From Strigamia acuminata (lineage: Eukaryota; Arthropoda; Chilopoda; Geophilomorpha; Linotaeniidae): DNA of 64,000 bases. The DNA is taken from assembly GCA_949358305.1 (NCBI GenBank), contig OX442316.1:5084001-5148000 (forward strand), given 5' to 3'. Both the position numbers and the translations under genes were made by a program. Each line of letters starts with the position of its first letter. Positions within the stretch are counted from its first letter, which is position 1. Positions 12,894 through 24,256 of this stretch are shown piece after piece. A model generated the notes under the pieces. That model was not told the origin of the DNA, did not search any database, and saw only the letters and a list, made by a program, of their open reading frames with translations.

Positions 12894-13255
12894 TTAGCCA
12901 TAAGATCCACCTCCCATCGGTTTGTATCCACCGCCGCCAATACTGCCTCCGCCTGGCCTGTACGGACCCATTCCTCCTCCATATCCTCCTCCGCCGTATC
13001 CACCACCGCCATATCCACCACCACCTCCGCCGTATCCACCACCACCTCCGCCGTATCCTCCACCGCCGTATCCACCACCTCCCGGTTTATGTCCGCCCAT
13101 CATTGGCTTGAATAAACTGAGAAAAGTCGCACTGACTTGCACGAGTAGACAGGCGCAAAGAAACTAAAAAGATATTTTTAAAAAAATTGATGTTTTAGTC
13201 TGAATAATTTGAAATTGGCGTCGTTGTGACTCACCACTGTGACAAGATGTTTCAT
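12894..13255 (-). CDS. Short Gly-rich secreted protein, two exons
   Basis: Exon 1 (13255-13235, 21 nt) encodes MKHLVTV and ends at GTGAGT. Exon 2 (13163-12894) follows TTTTTAG in phase 0. The join gives a signal peptide, [19 protein letters not shown], then a mature part dominated by GGGGYGG repeats and a closing GGGSYG. Total 96 aa. A TATAAAT box lies about 90 bp upstream and AATAAA just downstream. Length and composition resemble the short glycine-rich cuticular or antimicrobial-like peptides of insects; the structural role is inferred. Confidence 0.8.
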
Positions 13256-13340
13256 CTTCAATATAGGGAATGGCGATCGCTGTAAACCGTATTGTCTGAG
13301 TTTGGAACCAGAAGTGTGAAACTACAACGCTGTTCGGCTT

Positions 13341-13347
13341 ATTTATA
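13341..13347 (-). promoter_or_regulatory. TATA box of the short Gly-rich gene
   Basis: ATTTATA on plus reads TATAAAT on minus, about 86 bp upstream of the ATG at 13255. Confidence 0.6.
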
Positions 13348-14228
13348 TCTCATCGCCTTTCACTCCTATTGACATGCTAACCCAATATGCGTACAACGAC
13401 CACTGTCCTACTGACAATGCGACATGACTTTTAACCTTCAACTACTTTCTTCTTCTGTTTCATCCTCAAGCGTGGTGAACTCATTTCCTTGTAGAGAAAT
13501 TCTATCATAGGTGGATACAACATTCTATTACAACCAAGCTGTTTTCAATTAAATTGATTTCTCATTTTTTTTAAATGCAGAATGTAAAGTAGAACGAATA
13601 ACGATGTAGTTTGGAAATAAATTGAATTGAATCAAATAAGAATTTGATGTTTTAAATTGCGTGAAGCACAAAAAAATTGATTACGAGACAAGATTAAGTG
13701 ATTTTTATCTTTCAATAGTTTTATTTTTATTTTTAATTACACGGATGACATAATCGTATGAAATGTTGTTTCTTCCATTGCTCTTGTGAATTAAAAATTT
13801 GTTTGCTTTTATGTGCAATGAACTTAGTGCACTGACATAAAGAAAATTCACAAACTATATTCAGTTATTTAATTGATGATTTCTATATAAATCAAATAAG
13901 TAAGCTTATTTTTTACAGATTACAATGAATATTTTACAATGAAATGACACAAGTCACATCTAAGCTAATATCTGTATGTACGAATACATAAACATCGTCT
14001 AAACACAAAACAAATCATACAAATTTCACAAAATGTACAGAGAGTAAGAAAACAAACTTAAATATTGTGAAGCGACTGCTTGCTGCTGATTATCACATGT
14101 CGTCGCAACAATATTTTTAGCCAACATTAAAAATAAATGCACAAAATTAAAAAAATCAAAACAATTTACTAGTAATATATGCAATTGGATATCGAAACGG
14201 CACAGATAGATCCAATGGTTATTAATAA
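13348..14228. other. Intergenic DNA
   Basis: AT-rich spacer between the two Gly-rich genes. No gene is supported. Confidence 0.5.
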
Positions 14229-16517
14229 TTAATATCCACCACTAGAACCACCCATTGAGATCATTACACCACCGTAACCGCCTCCAGAACTACCTCCATA
14301 TCCACCACCTCCTGATTTCATGCCTCCTCCACCTCCGGAGCTTCCGCCATATCCCCCACCTCCCCCTGAACTTCCTCCATAACCCCCACCTCCTCCTGAA
14401 CTACCTCCATATCCACCACCTCCTGATTTCATGCCTCCTCCACCTCCGGAGCTTCCGCCATATCCCCCACCTCCCCCTGAACTTCCTCCATAACCCCCAC
14501 CTCCTCCTGAACTACCTCCATATCCACCACCTCCTGATTTCATGCCTCCTCCACCTCCGGAGCTTCCGCCATATCCCCCACCTCCCCCTGAACTTCCTCC
14601 ATAACCCCCACCTCCTCCTGAACTACCGCCATATCCTCCACCTCCTCCTGAACTACCTCCATAACCTCCGACTGAAATCATGCCACCAGAGCTACCACCA
14701 TATCCTCCACCTCCTCCAGAGCTACCGCCATAGCCTCCACCTCCTCCTGAACTACCTCCATAACCACCACCTGAAATCATGCCACCTCCTCCGGAGCTAC
14801 CGCCATATCCACCTCCGCCTCCGGAACTGCCGCCATATCCACCTCCGCCTCCGGAACTGCCGCCATATCCACCGCCTGAAATCATGCCGCCATGTCCACC
14901 GCCTGAGCTGCCGCCATATCCTCCTCCTCCTCCTGAACTACCGCCATAACCCCCACCGCCTCCTGAACTACCTCCATAACCACCACCTGAAATCATACCA
15001 CCTCCTCCTCCGGAACTACCACCATATCCCCCTCCACCGCCTCCTGAACTACCTCCATAACCCCCGCCGCCTCCTGAACTACCTCCATAACCCCCGCCGC
15101 CTCCGGAGCTACCGCCATATCCACCTCCGCCTCCGGAGCTACCACCATATCCACCTCCGCCTCCAGAACTGCCGCCATATCCACCGCCTGAAATCATGCC
15201 ACCATGTCCACCGCCTGAGCTGCCGCCGTATCCTCCTCCTCCTGAACTTCCTCCATAACCACCACCTCCTCCTGAGCTACCGCCATATCCTCCTCCTCCT
15301 CCTGAACTTCCTCCATAACCACCAACTGAAATCATGCCACCTCCTCCAGAGCTGCCACCATATCCACCACCTCCTCCTGAGCTACCGCCATGTCCACCAC
15401 CTCCTCCTGAGCTACCGCCATATCCACCACCTCCTCCTGAGCTACCGCCATATCCTCCTCCTGAACTTCCTCCAAATCCACCAATTGAGATCATGCCACC
15501 ACCATAACCTCCACCACCTCCTGAACTACCACCATATCCACCTCCGCCTCCAGAACTGCCACCATATCCACCACCTCCGCCTCCAGAACTGCCGCCATAT
15601 CCACCTCCTCCACCGGAACTACCGCCATATCCACCTCCTCCACCGGAACTACCGCCATAACCGCCTCCAGAACTCATTCCACCGCCGAAACTTCCTGATG
15701 ATCCGCCGCCACCATAGCCTCCGGAACTCATTCCGCCATAGCCGCCGCTGGAACCACCTCCGCCGCTTGTTCCATATCCTCCGCTTCCGCCTCCACTGCC
15801 GCCTCCATATCCTCCACCTCCGCCTCCGCCGCCTCTTCCTCCGCCGCCTCCGTAACCTCCACCCCCTCCACTGCTAAATCCTTTAGAGCTTCCTCCGCCA
15901 TATCCACTAACAACAATTGCTAGCAGACCCTTAAAAATAAACATTAAACACATTAAACATTAAACAAACAATCAATAAACAAATAAAATCAAGCACCACC
16001 GATTCTAAATTCAACTCTGTCAAAATGTTTGAACTATTAATTGCAAATTTTAGTAGCAAAAACTTAAACAATTCGTTGTTTGCTATAATTTTAATCGTAT
16101 GTTTACAAGGTGAGCATTGACTGGCAACCTTGCCTTTGCAGTAGAAGTCTAAAGATTGACCTAGTATCGAAAGGTTTACCATTTCAACCCTGTGGCAGAG
16201 CAACTATTCAAGATTAACTGAAATCCATTAATCAAAAATTAGTTTCGGTTAATTAAAGTTGAACAAACTAACTAAAGCCAAATAAAATTAACCATAATTA
16301 ATTTTTAACGTTTACAATACGTTATAACCTAACTTTTAAACCACAAACCCTTAAACTAACTAATCTTCTCACTTTTGCAAACGAATAAAAATATGCTACA
16401 ATTCAAAATAGAACCTAAATGCAATGTGAGAAGCGTTTTCTAAACATTTAAACATCGCACAAAATCTAAATTTAAAAAATAAAAACTGAAACTTACGAGG
16501 AGAAGAATTTGTCTCAT
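14229..16517 (-). CDS. Long Gly-rich secreted protein with GGYGGSSGGG repeats
   Basis: Exon 1 (16517-16497, 21 nt) encodes MRQILLL and ends at GTAAGT. Exon 2 (15929-14229) begins after TTTTTAAG in phase 0. The join makes a signal peptide (MRQILLLGLLAIVVS) followed directly by YGGGSSKGFSS. Total 573 aa. Nearly the whole chain is repeats of GYGGSSGGGG, periodically interrupted by MISGG, MISVGG or MKSGGG punctuation. The final third (14311-14643) has a 111-bp (37-aa) higher-order repeat. Single-nucleotide differences between units are mostly synonymous. TATATAAAG is present upstream. Such Gly/Ser/Tyr repeats are typical of flexible extracellular material (cuticle, eggshell, adhesive or silk); the exact tissue cannot be inferred. 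Confidence 0.85.
14311..14643. repeat. Three copies of a 111-bp higher-order repeat inside a CDS
   Basis: The landmark CCTGATTTCATG (MKSGG on minus) recurs at about 14311, 14422 and 14533, exactly 111 bp (37 codons) apart, with near-identical sequence between. This marks recent unequal crossing-over inside the gene, at a larger scale than the basic 10-11-residue unit. Confidence 0.85.
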
Positions 16518-16621
16518 CTTTGCAATACTCTTCGCCTTAACTGTCAGCAGAAGTAATCAGCTAAACTCTCTGTGCTGTGCTGTGAAAGGATGGATTTTAA
16601 AGTCCGTAGTCTTTGAATGCC

Positions 16622-16630
16622 CTTTATATA
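16622..16630 (-). promoter_or_regulatory. TATA box of the long Gly-rich gene
   Basis: CTTTATATA on plus reads TATATAAAG on minus, about 105 bp upstream of the ATG at 16517. Confidence 0.6.
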
Positions 16631-19477
16631 CCACCTCATGACCTATATTTCGCCTATGAGTGAGAGCGCACTTTAGACAGGGAAAAAAATGGAAAATAGA
16701 GGAAAACATCTCCCATAGGCGCCTACACGAAGTTCAGAGCACTTGGCCATTGTCCACAAGGCGGAATAAACTGGTTTCTCTGCTCATCATACATGTAAAG
16801 ATGGAACTTGAAAACGCCTTTCTAATTTTTCTCTCTGGTTATTCCACCCTCACACACCAGACAAAGAATTAGCTCGAAGATCGTTTCTATAATTCGTCTG
16901 TGGTTGCATTTGATTCAATTTATTTCCCTATCATTACAGCAACAAAGAGGGAAAATGATTTAATTTAAATTGTCTCTTTTGTTTTCTAGAATGTTGTTTG
17001 ATTTAAGTTCATATGCATTTAGTGCATCCATGTAATAAATTCATTACAATTACCCTAACCTATGAACTACTTTCTAGATGGAAAGTTAAGATTGGGACCC
17101 TGTATGTGCTTTATTGCAACGGTGTAGGGTTCATTGTCACTTCTGTGTTGGAATATAAAAAAATTGGCCCAAACATTGATGATGGCAATTTATTTTTTCT
17201 CATCTCGAAAGCCCTAGGCTCGATGAGTAGAATTTAATGAATCTATCCACCTTTTATGTCAATTAAGGTTACGCTGGAGAACAAATGCATTGGAATATAC
17301 AATTTGTTTTTTTTTTACGTTTTTTTTTTCGTTTACTGAAGAGTTAAGGCGATTGTTGGCGAAAAAATTACGGCAATTTGCAGGAAAAAAGTGTCTCTGA
17401 TTTGAGATCATCAAACTTTTATTCAGTTAGATAGACTTGTGTAATCAGGAAAAGCTAAAAGGTGGTTTCTCTGCCTGGTTCTCATGCGTTGCAGAAAAGT
17501 TAGGTTTTAACGTAATGGTCAGTTCAGTGAACTAAATAAATAAATCTATACGAACACCCCATCATTACATTTAGTTACACATGAAAAGAAATGGAAAGAT
17601 GTCTTGAGAAAAGCTCGCTTCACATTAATCATCCATTATAAACATGGGAAAGTTTAATTACTACGAAGCGAATAAAATAAATTAAAACTGACAGTGTCTT
17701 AATTTAAAAAAAGAATAACTTTTCCTTTTATTTTATTCCTCCCTAATAATTGCAAATTGTAAAATCCACAGTTATAAATTTCTTTTGATTAAAAATCAAA
17801 GAAAATTTTTTTTTTTGTAAAAAAAAAAAGCCTTGACCTAATTGCAGTGGACAATGTGAAGAAGGGTTTGAATAACTGTGAGAGTGGCTTTTCTTTTGCC
17901 ATGTTTTATTTCCTTACAATGATACATTTGATTACATGTCTTTTTTTTAAAAAAAAATAATTCCCAAAGGTCATTTACATGATTTTTTTTCTCTCTAGTT
18001 GAATTATTAACACCTTAAACAAAAGACATTTATTTATAACTAAAATTTTCCAACCAGCGTGAAATCTTGTAAAGATACAATCAATTAGGTAAATTTGATT
18101 TATTTCCTTTATTTCATTCCTCTTTTTCCAAGTGGAGTGTGATTTAGTTCAACTAATAAAGAGTGAAGCTAGTTTGCCATTTTTAAAAAAATTTATTTTA
18201 ATCTCCTTTTACTAGTTAAAAAAAGATTTTGAGTTCACTGTCAGAGGTCCTTGCCACTTCTTTACCTTCTATAACAGTAAAAATGAGTCCAGATGACCCA
18301 CTAGCCAATGTTTAGGCTGGACGTAGCAATTTAGCTTTGTAGTTTCGGAGGCGTGATTTTCTTTTTGTTTTCTCCGTTACTTCAGGTTAGATTTCGACAC
18401 GTTTTTTTAAGTAGAAACAAATGAATATAATTTAGAAAATCGTGATTTCTTATTATATTTTTGTTTTTGTTTGGTAGTTAAGAGCAGCGCTAAACTATCA
18501 CTGTTGCAAAATTAGGGTAAAGTTCATGGAACCTACGAGGGAATCAGGGGAACTACATATCATCACTTGTCAAGAAAAGAGGATTAAAGTATTTTATCCT
18601 CATTCCATTAAAACAAAATAATAATTTTGTTTTCCTTGAAATTAAATTGATGTAAAAAAATCATTAAAAAATATGTTGAACGTGCCAAGTGATCATCATT
18701 CAAAGTTACAGCACTTAAAATCACGCATAAATTCGTTTTGTAAGTAATTTATGAATTTTTTTTAAAAATGTTGATATTGTAATATTTAAATTTTATTTCC
18801 TACGAAAAAAAAATTAAACAATTTTTTTTTCACGAATTCTTAAAATCGTTAATTGTGAGAACATTAAAGAAGTTTTTTCACACGAAAAATATTTTTTCTG
18901 CAACCTGTTTTCCCTTGTTAGATTTGAAATTTTAAGCACACGTGTTACTGCACCACACACGAAAGGATCAAGATTCGTAAATGAATACTTATTTATGCTT
19001 GTTTTCAAGTTCAGTATATCGTATAAAGTCATTGCATACATAATTCATCGAGTCCCTTGATAATTTCCAACCTATAAGCCTATGGTTAACCCATACGTGC
19101 CCGCTCTTTTTTTTATAATTCAATGAAATATTTACAGGTCACTCACATTACGTTTATATTAAAATTAATTAATAAAACACGTTTCGTAAAATTTATACGA
19201 ATTTCGATCGCCAACAAAAATAAATTTTACATAAAATAACATTAAAATCAATCTGTTTAAGCCGAGGAAAAGAGAATCCATTTTTTTAAAAAAAAAACCT
19301 GTGCCATAAATTCGGAACATTGTAACAGGAAAATCTTTACATGGGGAAAACTTAAATCTCAATCTTAGAAGAAAAAACCGGAAAGAGCAAGTCTTTAAAA
19401 AAAAACTCAGACAATTAAGAACCACAAAAATTAGCTTCAATATATTATTTCCATCCTCTTCAAACTTCCCACTAAAA
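16631..19477. other. Intergenic region
   Basis: AT-rich DNA with many homopolymer runs. Several 60-75 codon frames exist, but none has a domain, a signal peptide with splice support, or codon bias. Confidence 0.5.
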
Positions 19478-20557
19478 TCATTGATAATAATCATCGTCAG
19501 TCGTCCAATAAATTCGTGGATAAAATGGCGCATCTTCGTGCTGCTGTTGTTGCCGCCATTGAAACTCGAACTCCTGACTCTCCGTCTCTGATCCTTCGGT
19601 TTCTGGGTAATATTCATTTGGATACTTATAAAAACTAGGAGGAAATAAAGCAGGTATTTCTTTTCCATATCTTGACGGATGAATCAATTCTGAATCAATT
19701 TGAGCGCGATCACCATCATCGTCATATCGATAATGATCTGAATTGTATCTAGAATGAACTTCATCTTCTTCACTTTCCGCTATCACGTCTTTATCGTATG
19801 GAATATCACGATAAAAGCTCTGTCTTGGAGGAAATCTCTCCCCTGTAGGGTGCGAAAAATACCCCGAAGTTGAATGTTGATAGTGATCATCATCAAACCG
19901 TTGTTCCTCGTCCCAATTAATGGGTAACAAATCCCCATTACTTGTTTGTTGATTATTATTTATCTGTTTTGAGTCATTCTTCATAGCGGAAAACATTGGT
20001 TGAGGTGCAAATTTGTTTCTTACTGGTTCCAAGTTATTATATTCGTTAGCATTATTGTGATCGTTGCCATTCGAAACTCGGAAATTAATGTTTGATGAAG
20101 CGCCATAATTAATCTGATGGTTATTCGATGGTGATGAGGTACTTTCGTGTTCTTTCGGCTCATTTTCGTAATGATTCTTTTGAAATTGTTGTCCGAGTTG
20201 ATTAATCATCCCATCACTGCGTGTAACATTTTCTTCGCGAGGTGTGCGCGGTGTTTCGTAGCCAGATGTTGAAGTTCGAAATTGCAATGGCAATGATCGG
20301 TTGATCACTATTTGTTGTTGAAAAATCCGGCGATTGTGGCCGTCAGAATTTGCATATCCATTCGCACGGTGAGTCGGAGAGATAAAAACTCTGTGAGCAT
20401 TCACTCCGTGCTGTAATTTCTCATTTGATTGAGACGAGGCGTAATTGAGAGCCAATATCAGCACCTATAGAATAAAAAATTAAAGAATTTTAACAATGTG
20501 TACAATATGTCGCCCCATATTTGTTAAGCAACAATCTCTTACCAAATACTTGTGCAT
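19478..20557 (-). CDS. Secreted Asn/acidic-rich protein, two exons
   Basis: Exon 1 (20557-20543, 15 nt) encodes MHKYL and ends at GTAAGA. Exon 2 (20464-19478) follows TTCTATAG in phase 0. The join gives MHKYLVLILALNYASSQ, a signal peptide. Total 333 aa. The mature chain is Asn/Gln/His-rich in the middle (NNQQTSNGDLLP type stretches), then Asp/Tyr/Arg-rich, and ends in an acidic Tyr/Gln segment. No cysteine pattern or known domain is visible. The gene plan matches the four structural genes to the left, which is the main reason to place it in the same cluster. Confidence 0.75.
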
Positions 20558-22122
20558 GACGAGTGCTTGTTGGTGTTACAGGCTAATGGATGCTTGTTGT
20601 TATTTGAAAAATGGATGTGTGATCCTATTTCCATATTTTATTACCAAGGTCAAGACGATACGGAGAACTAATGCAAAAATGTGATTTAATTTGCATGAAT
20701 GAAATATTTACAGAGCTTTCCTAATTAAAGTGATTCGTGCCCATCCGCAACCTGTCACAATACATTTCAATCAATATGCAAAACAAACAGTTTTGTCTGA
20801 ATAGTTCGTTCGCTGTTTGACCTCGGTTTAACTGGACTCGTAGGTCAAGGATGTTGTACCTATGGTCATCACATTAAACCACAACCTAAATATATATTTT
20901 GTCTTCTCCTTTGGCGTAACGATTGCGGATACGGCAGCCATCTTTTAAATACATTTCTACATAACATACAATTCGTATTTCCTAGTTCTTATTCATTATT
21001 AATTTCACTTTTCCTTTAATTTGCATTCGTCTACACCCACATGGGAACAAAGGATATTGTTTTTTCATTTTTTTTTGTTTAGGAAGTGGGTCAGCACATT
21101 TAATGGCGAATTAGAGTAATTTTCATAATGAGTAGGCAATATGGAAAAAAAATTAAGTGCTTTTGTCTTGTGTTCTAGAAAGTTGAGTAAAGCAACCGGT
21201 AGTTCCAATAGTTCCTTTAATTTATCTAAAATCACATGACTGGATGTCCTATTTTGACGCATGGCTTTCACTGGAGTGGCCACGGATTAATTTGAAAAGC
21301 GAGTTCGACTGTATTTTCCTCGATTGGTTATACTCGCCAGATGGCGTCTATTAAAACGAAGGTTAACGGCCACTATGCAGCATCTTCGAGCGCACTAGAC
21401 CGAGCCATCCATCCCTTGCATACTTGTGGGTCATTGAACAAGATGGGGTGTCTTGAATGACCAAATTTACACAAGAAATTGAAAAAAAAAATTATATACA
21501 ATCTGATGAATTTTAAATTCAGTTTTATATATTTTATTTTTCATATTTTTCAATATATATTTATGTTTTTCTATAAATTTATAAGAGCTCATCATTGAGC
21601 ATTACTCGGGTAGATCTGACCGGGAATGAGGTCAATTGTAACGCCACATGTGTTAGTCTTAAAAAATCTTAACTAATTAACTTATATAACCGCATGGAGT
21701 AATTAATTCCATTTAGGATTGTTTGTCTTTGTCATATAATATTCTTATTTTAAAAAACTTCCGGACAGACGTGATTTATTTGACACAAAACAAAAACAAA
21801 ACTGTAACATTTGAATAAAAAAATCGCTTTTTAGATGCAGGTGTCATTTATACAGAAAATGGGCTGTTGGGATGGTTCCTGGTGGGGGTTCTGGGGCACC
21901 TAAAGCTTGAGGGTCACTACGAGTGCCTAGTGTTTGTTGGGTAATGTAAACTCAACTGTGGAACTGAGGATTCGTGGAATCACAGACCGCCATCAAGTGG
22001 TAAAATAAAGAAACTTTCTATTGCAATTTTTTGCTCATAAAGAGACTGTAAAGTATAATTCATTTGGTTAATCAATTATAGGATCACGAAACCATCAATT
22101 TCACATGTTTATTGCATTCTAA
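20558..22122. other. Intergenic region
   Basis: About 1.6 kb without a supported gene. Contains the 5' flank of the Asn/acidic gene and the 3' flank of the AIDA gene. Confidence 0.5.
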
Positions 22123-23788
22123 TTATATGGGTGGAGTGATCGATAGATTTAGATGCAGAAAAAGTGGTTTGCGACTCAATAATCGCAGGTTTTGACGGAC
22201 AACATTCGTAGGTTTTTTGTATCTAGAAATAAAATAAACACATTTAGGCTTAGTGTGCTGACAGCGAACCAAACTTACATTTCGAGAGCTAAAGGTCCAT
22301 TCACTAATTCGTCCTTCTCCAGAAAAGAAAAACATTTGGTGCTGATGATTTGTTTGTGCGGCTTGAAGTGACGAAATTCGAAGAAGATTGCACAATCTTT
22401 AAAACAAAGAAAATAGAAAATTTGTGCAATTAATTTTTATCGATTTCCCTGATCGATAAATGATAATTACTTTCAGGTAATTCTTCCAGACAGGTTTGCA
22501 CGTGCACATTTACGTCAAAAACTATGTACGTCGTTTCCTCTTTGGTTGGTGGGGGTGTGTTTTGGACGGGTGATAAATCGCACCCGGATGGATCTAATTA
22601 TAGTTTATCCACAATTTGTAAGAAATTGTTTGCTTTAAATCGATTAATACTGTATGACCGTGCCTTTTACGCTGACAGTGAAAAATGGATCGGTCAAATC
22701 AATGGCGTCCTTCAAACCGATTTTGTCGATTTTAATTGATAAATAGGTTTTACCGGGTTGGTGAAATGGCTGAGGAAGCAAGGATCCTAAACGAATTGAG
22801 TTTGAGTGATTGAAATTGGGAAGTCATGAATCAAACGATTATAAATGTGAGTTCGTGACTTTGGGCTAACAAATCAAGAGTGCAATATTTAGCTTCATTC
22901 AGGAAGAAAGGTAAACATTGAGACTTGAAGAAATGGAGTAAAAAATGTAACCTTGTAAAGACCAGCGCATGTCATGCGTGAGGAGAAAATTATCGCACGG
23001 TTTGGAACTGAAATAATAATTTATAAAGTAAACAAGTTGTAGAAAATGTAATAAAAATTAAATTAGAAATTAAAATTGAATCAAAAACGAATGGAAAAAT
23101 ATTAGAAATTATGAAAATCAATTTTTTTCCATTTGTTTTTATTAATTTCTTGGTTTTCAGTAGTTTTTTAATACTGAAAACCAGGAAATTAATAAAAACA
23201 AATGAAAAAAAATTTCAAGGATACAAAACAATCGTTTACTCTGTGTGTGAGGTTGTGTTAGATAAGCAAGAAGCGCCATCACTTGTTGAAACACTCAAGT
23301 TTTCTAATTCTAAAAACAAATAGATATAAACTTTATCCAAGATAAAAATTTAAAAAAAGCAATAATTACGCGATACAAAAGATGAAATTTTATCAAGAGA
23401 CACTGGATCGTTATCGCCTAATTTAGGATGAGTGTTATCCAGCAATTTAATGCGAAGATCCAAATTCATCACTAAAATTCCACATAATTGCTAAAATAAA
23501 AAAATAATAAAATAAAATAAATATTTTATCACATTTTTAAATTTACCTTCTGCTCGGGTGTTAAGGGTAAATTTCTATCAACTATAGCGCACGAAATTTG
23601 CTTGGATAAACTATATAAAATAAAAATTCTATTTGTAAAATCTATATTCATCTTTGACAATAAACAGCATCTCACCGTTTATACCAGACAATGGCCTCAA
23701 CAGGTTGACCCCATCGATCTAAATTAGTGGCAGTGACCAAGTTCCGATGCCAATTACTCGCATACTTAGTTATCTTATCCATTCCCAT
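22123..23788 (-). CDS. Aida: AIDA orthologue (axin interactor, dorsalization-associated)
   Basis: Nine exons join in frame: 23788-23676, 23610-23547, 23490-23370, 23309-23240, 23007-22952, 22786-22664, 22593-22471, 22396-22279, 22222-22123 (295 aa; vertebrate AIDA is about 306). N-terminal helical domain: NLDRWGQPVEAIVWYK and LTPEQKQLCGILVMNLDLR. Variable linker. C-terminal C2-type domain: IKIDKIGLKDA, DPFFTVSVKD, CDLSPVQNTP, CAIFFEFRHFKP, STKCFSFLEKDE, LEIYKKPTN and LFLHLNLSITPPI, all matching the AIDA family from memory. AIDA binds axin and limits JNK activation in vertebrates; its C2 domain binds phosphoinositides. The intron after VSVK needs a GC donor (AAAAG|GCACGG); every other intron is GT-AG. 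A second in-frame ATG lies 6 bp downstream. It is head-to-head with XDH. An upstream open stretch near 23880-23935 may be a 5' leader. Confidence 0.88.
23122..23212. repeat. About 40-bp hairpin inside an AIDA intron
   Basis: The arm from about 23122 to 23162 is nearly the perfect reverse complement of about 23172 to 23212 (core TTGTTTTTATTAATTTC and GGTTTTCAGTA), separated by only about 9 nt. It lies in the intron between the fourth and fifth AIDA exons. This is a long uninterrupted stem with two or three mismatches. Confidence 0.85.
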
Positions 23789-24256
23789 GCCAAGCAACAA
23801 CTGGATTAAGAAATCCACCTCGACGCAAATCACCAGGGAAACCAAACAAACAATTTATTTTCTATGTATCGATCTACCTGGACATCGTAAACCAAGTTAA
23901 ATCTACATTTTTCTATTAAATCATCTTCTGTTCTAAGAAAATAAAATAAAATTTAAAAAAAAAAATAATATTTTGAAATCGAACTAAACATAATCTCAGG
24001 TTTAAAAAGGAATTTGACAGTTGCGTCAGTAAAAGAAAAAAAGAAAAAAAGTAATAAATGCTTTACACCATTTGTGCTGTGGCTATAAAATTACATAATA
24101 TTTAGTGACGCGTGAGGCAAAGCACAAGAGCGAAACAAAAACATTTTAATCTTGTGCATTTATCGTCACAAGATAATTGAGGATCAAAGGCGATATAAGC
24201 CATCGAAGTCTCTCAACTGGTTTAAATTGAGGGACACCCTCGACACGAGAAACACG
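23789..24256. promoter_or_regulatory. Divergent AIDA/XDH intergenic promoter region
   Basis: Only 468 bp separate the two start codons, which point away from each other. No strong TATA box is evident for either. The segment must hold both core promoters unless 5' non-coding exons overlap. Confidence 0.5.

Noticed and set aside
12922-13167. Plus-strand Pro-rich ORF
   Set aside because: Antisense shadow of the short Gly-rich secreted gene.
14255-15877. 540-codon plus-strand ORF rich in His/Leu/Arg
   Set aside because: Exact antisense of the Gly-rich repeat CDS; repeats without stops in one frame are open on the other strand. The minus strand has the signal peptide, splice sites and TATA box.
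19165-19668. Minus-strand 167-codon ORF starting MEKKYLLYFLLVF
   Set aside because: Overlaps the end of the Asn/acidic CDS in another frame and runs into its AT-rich 3' region; the leader-like start is a by-product of frame shift.
22524-22739. Plus-strand 71-codon ORF
   Set aside because: Antisense of two AIDA exons and the GC-AG intron between them.
23111-23323. Plus-strand 70-codon ORF
   Set aside because: Made of the AIDA-intron hairpin and the antisense of AIDA exon 4.
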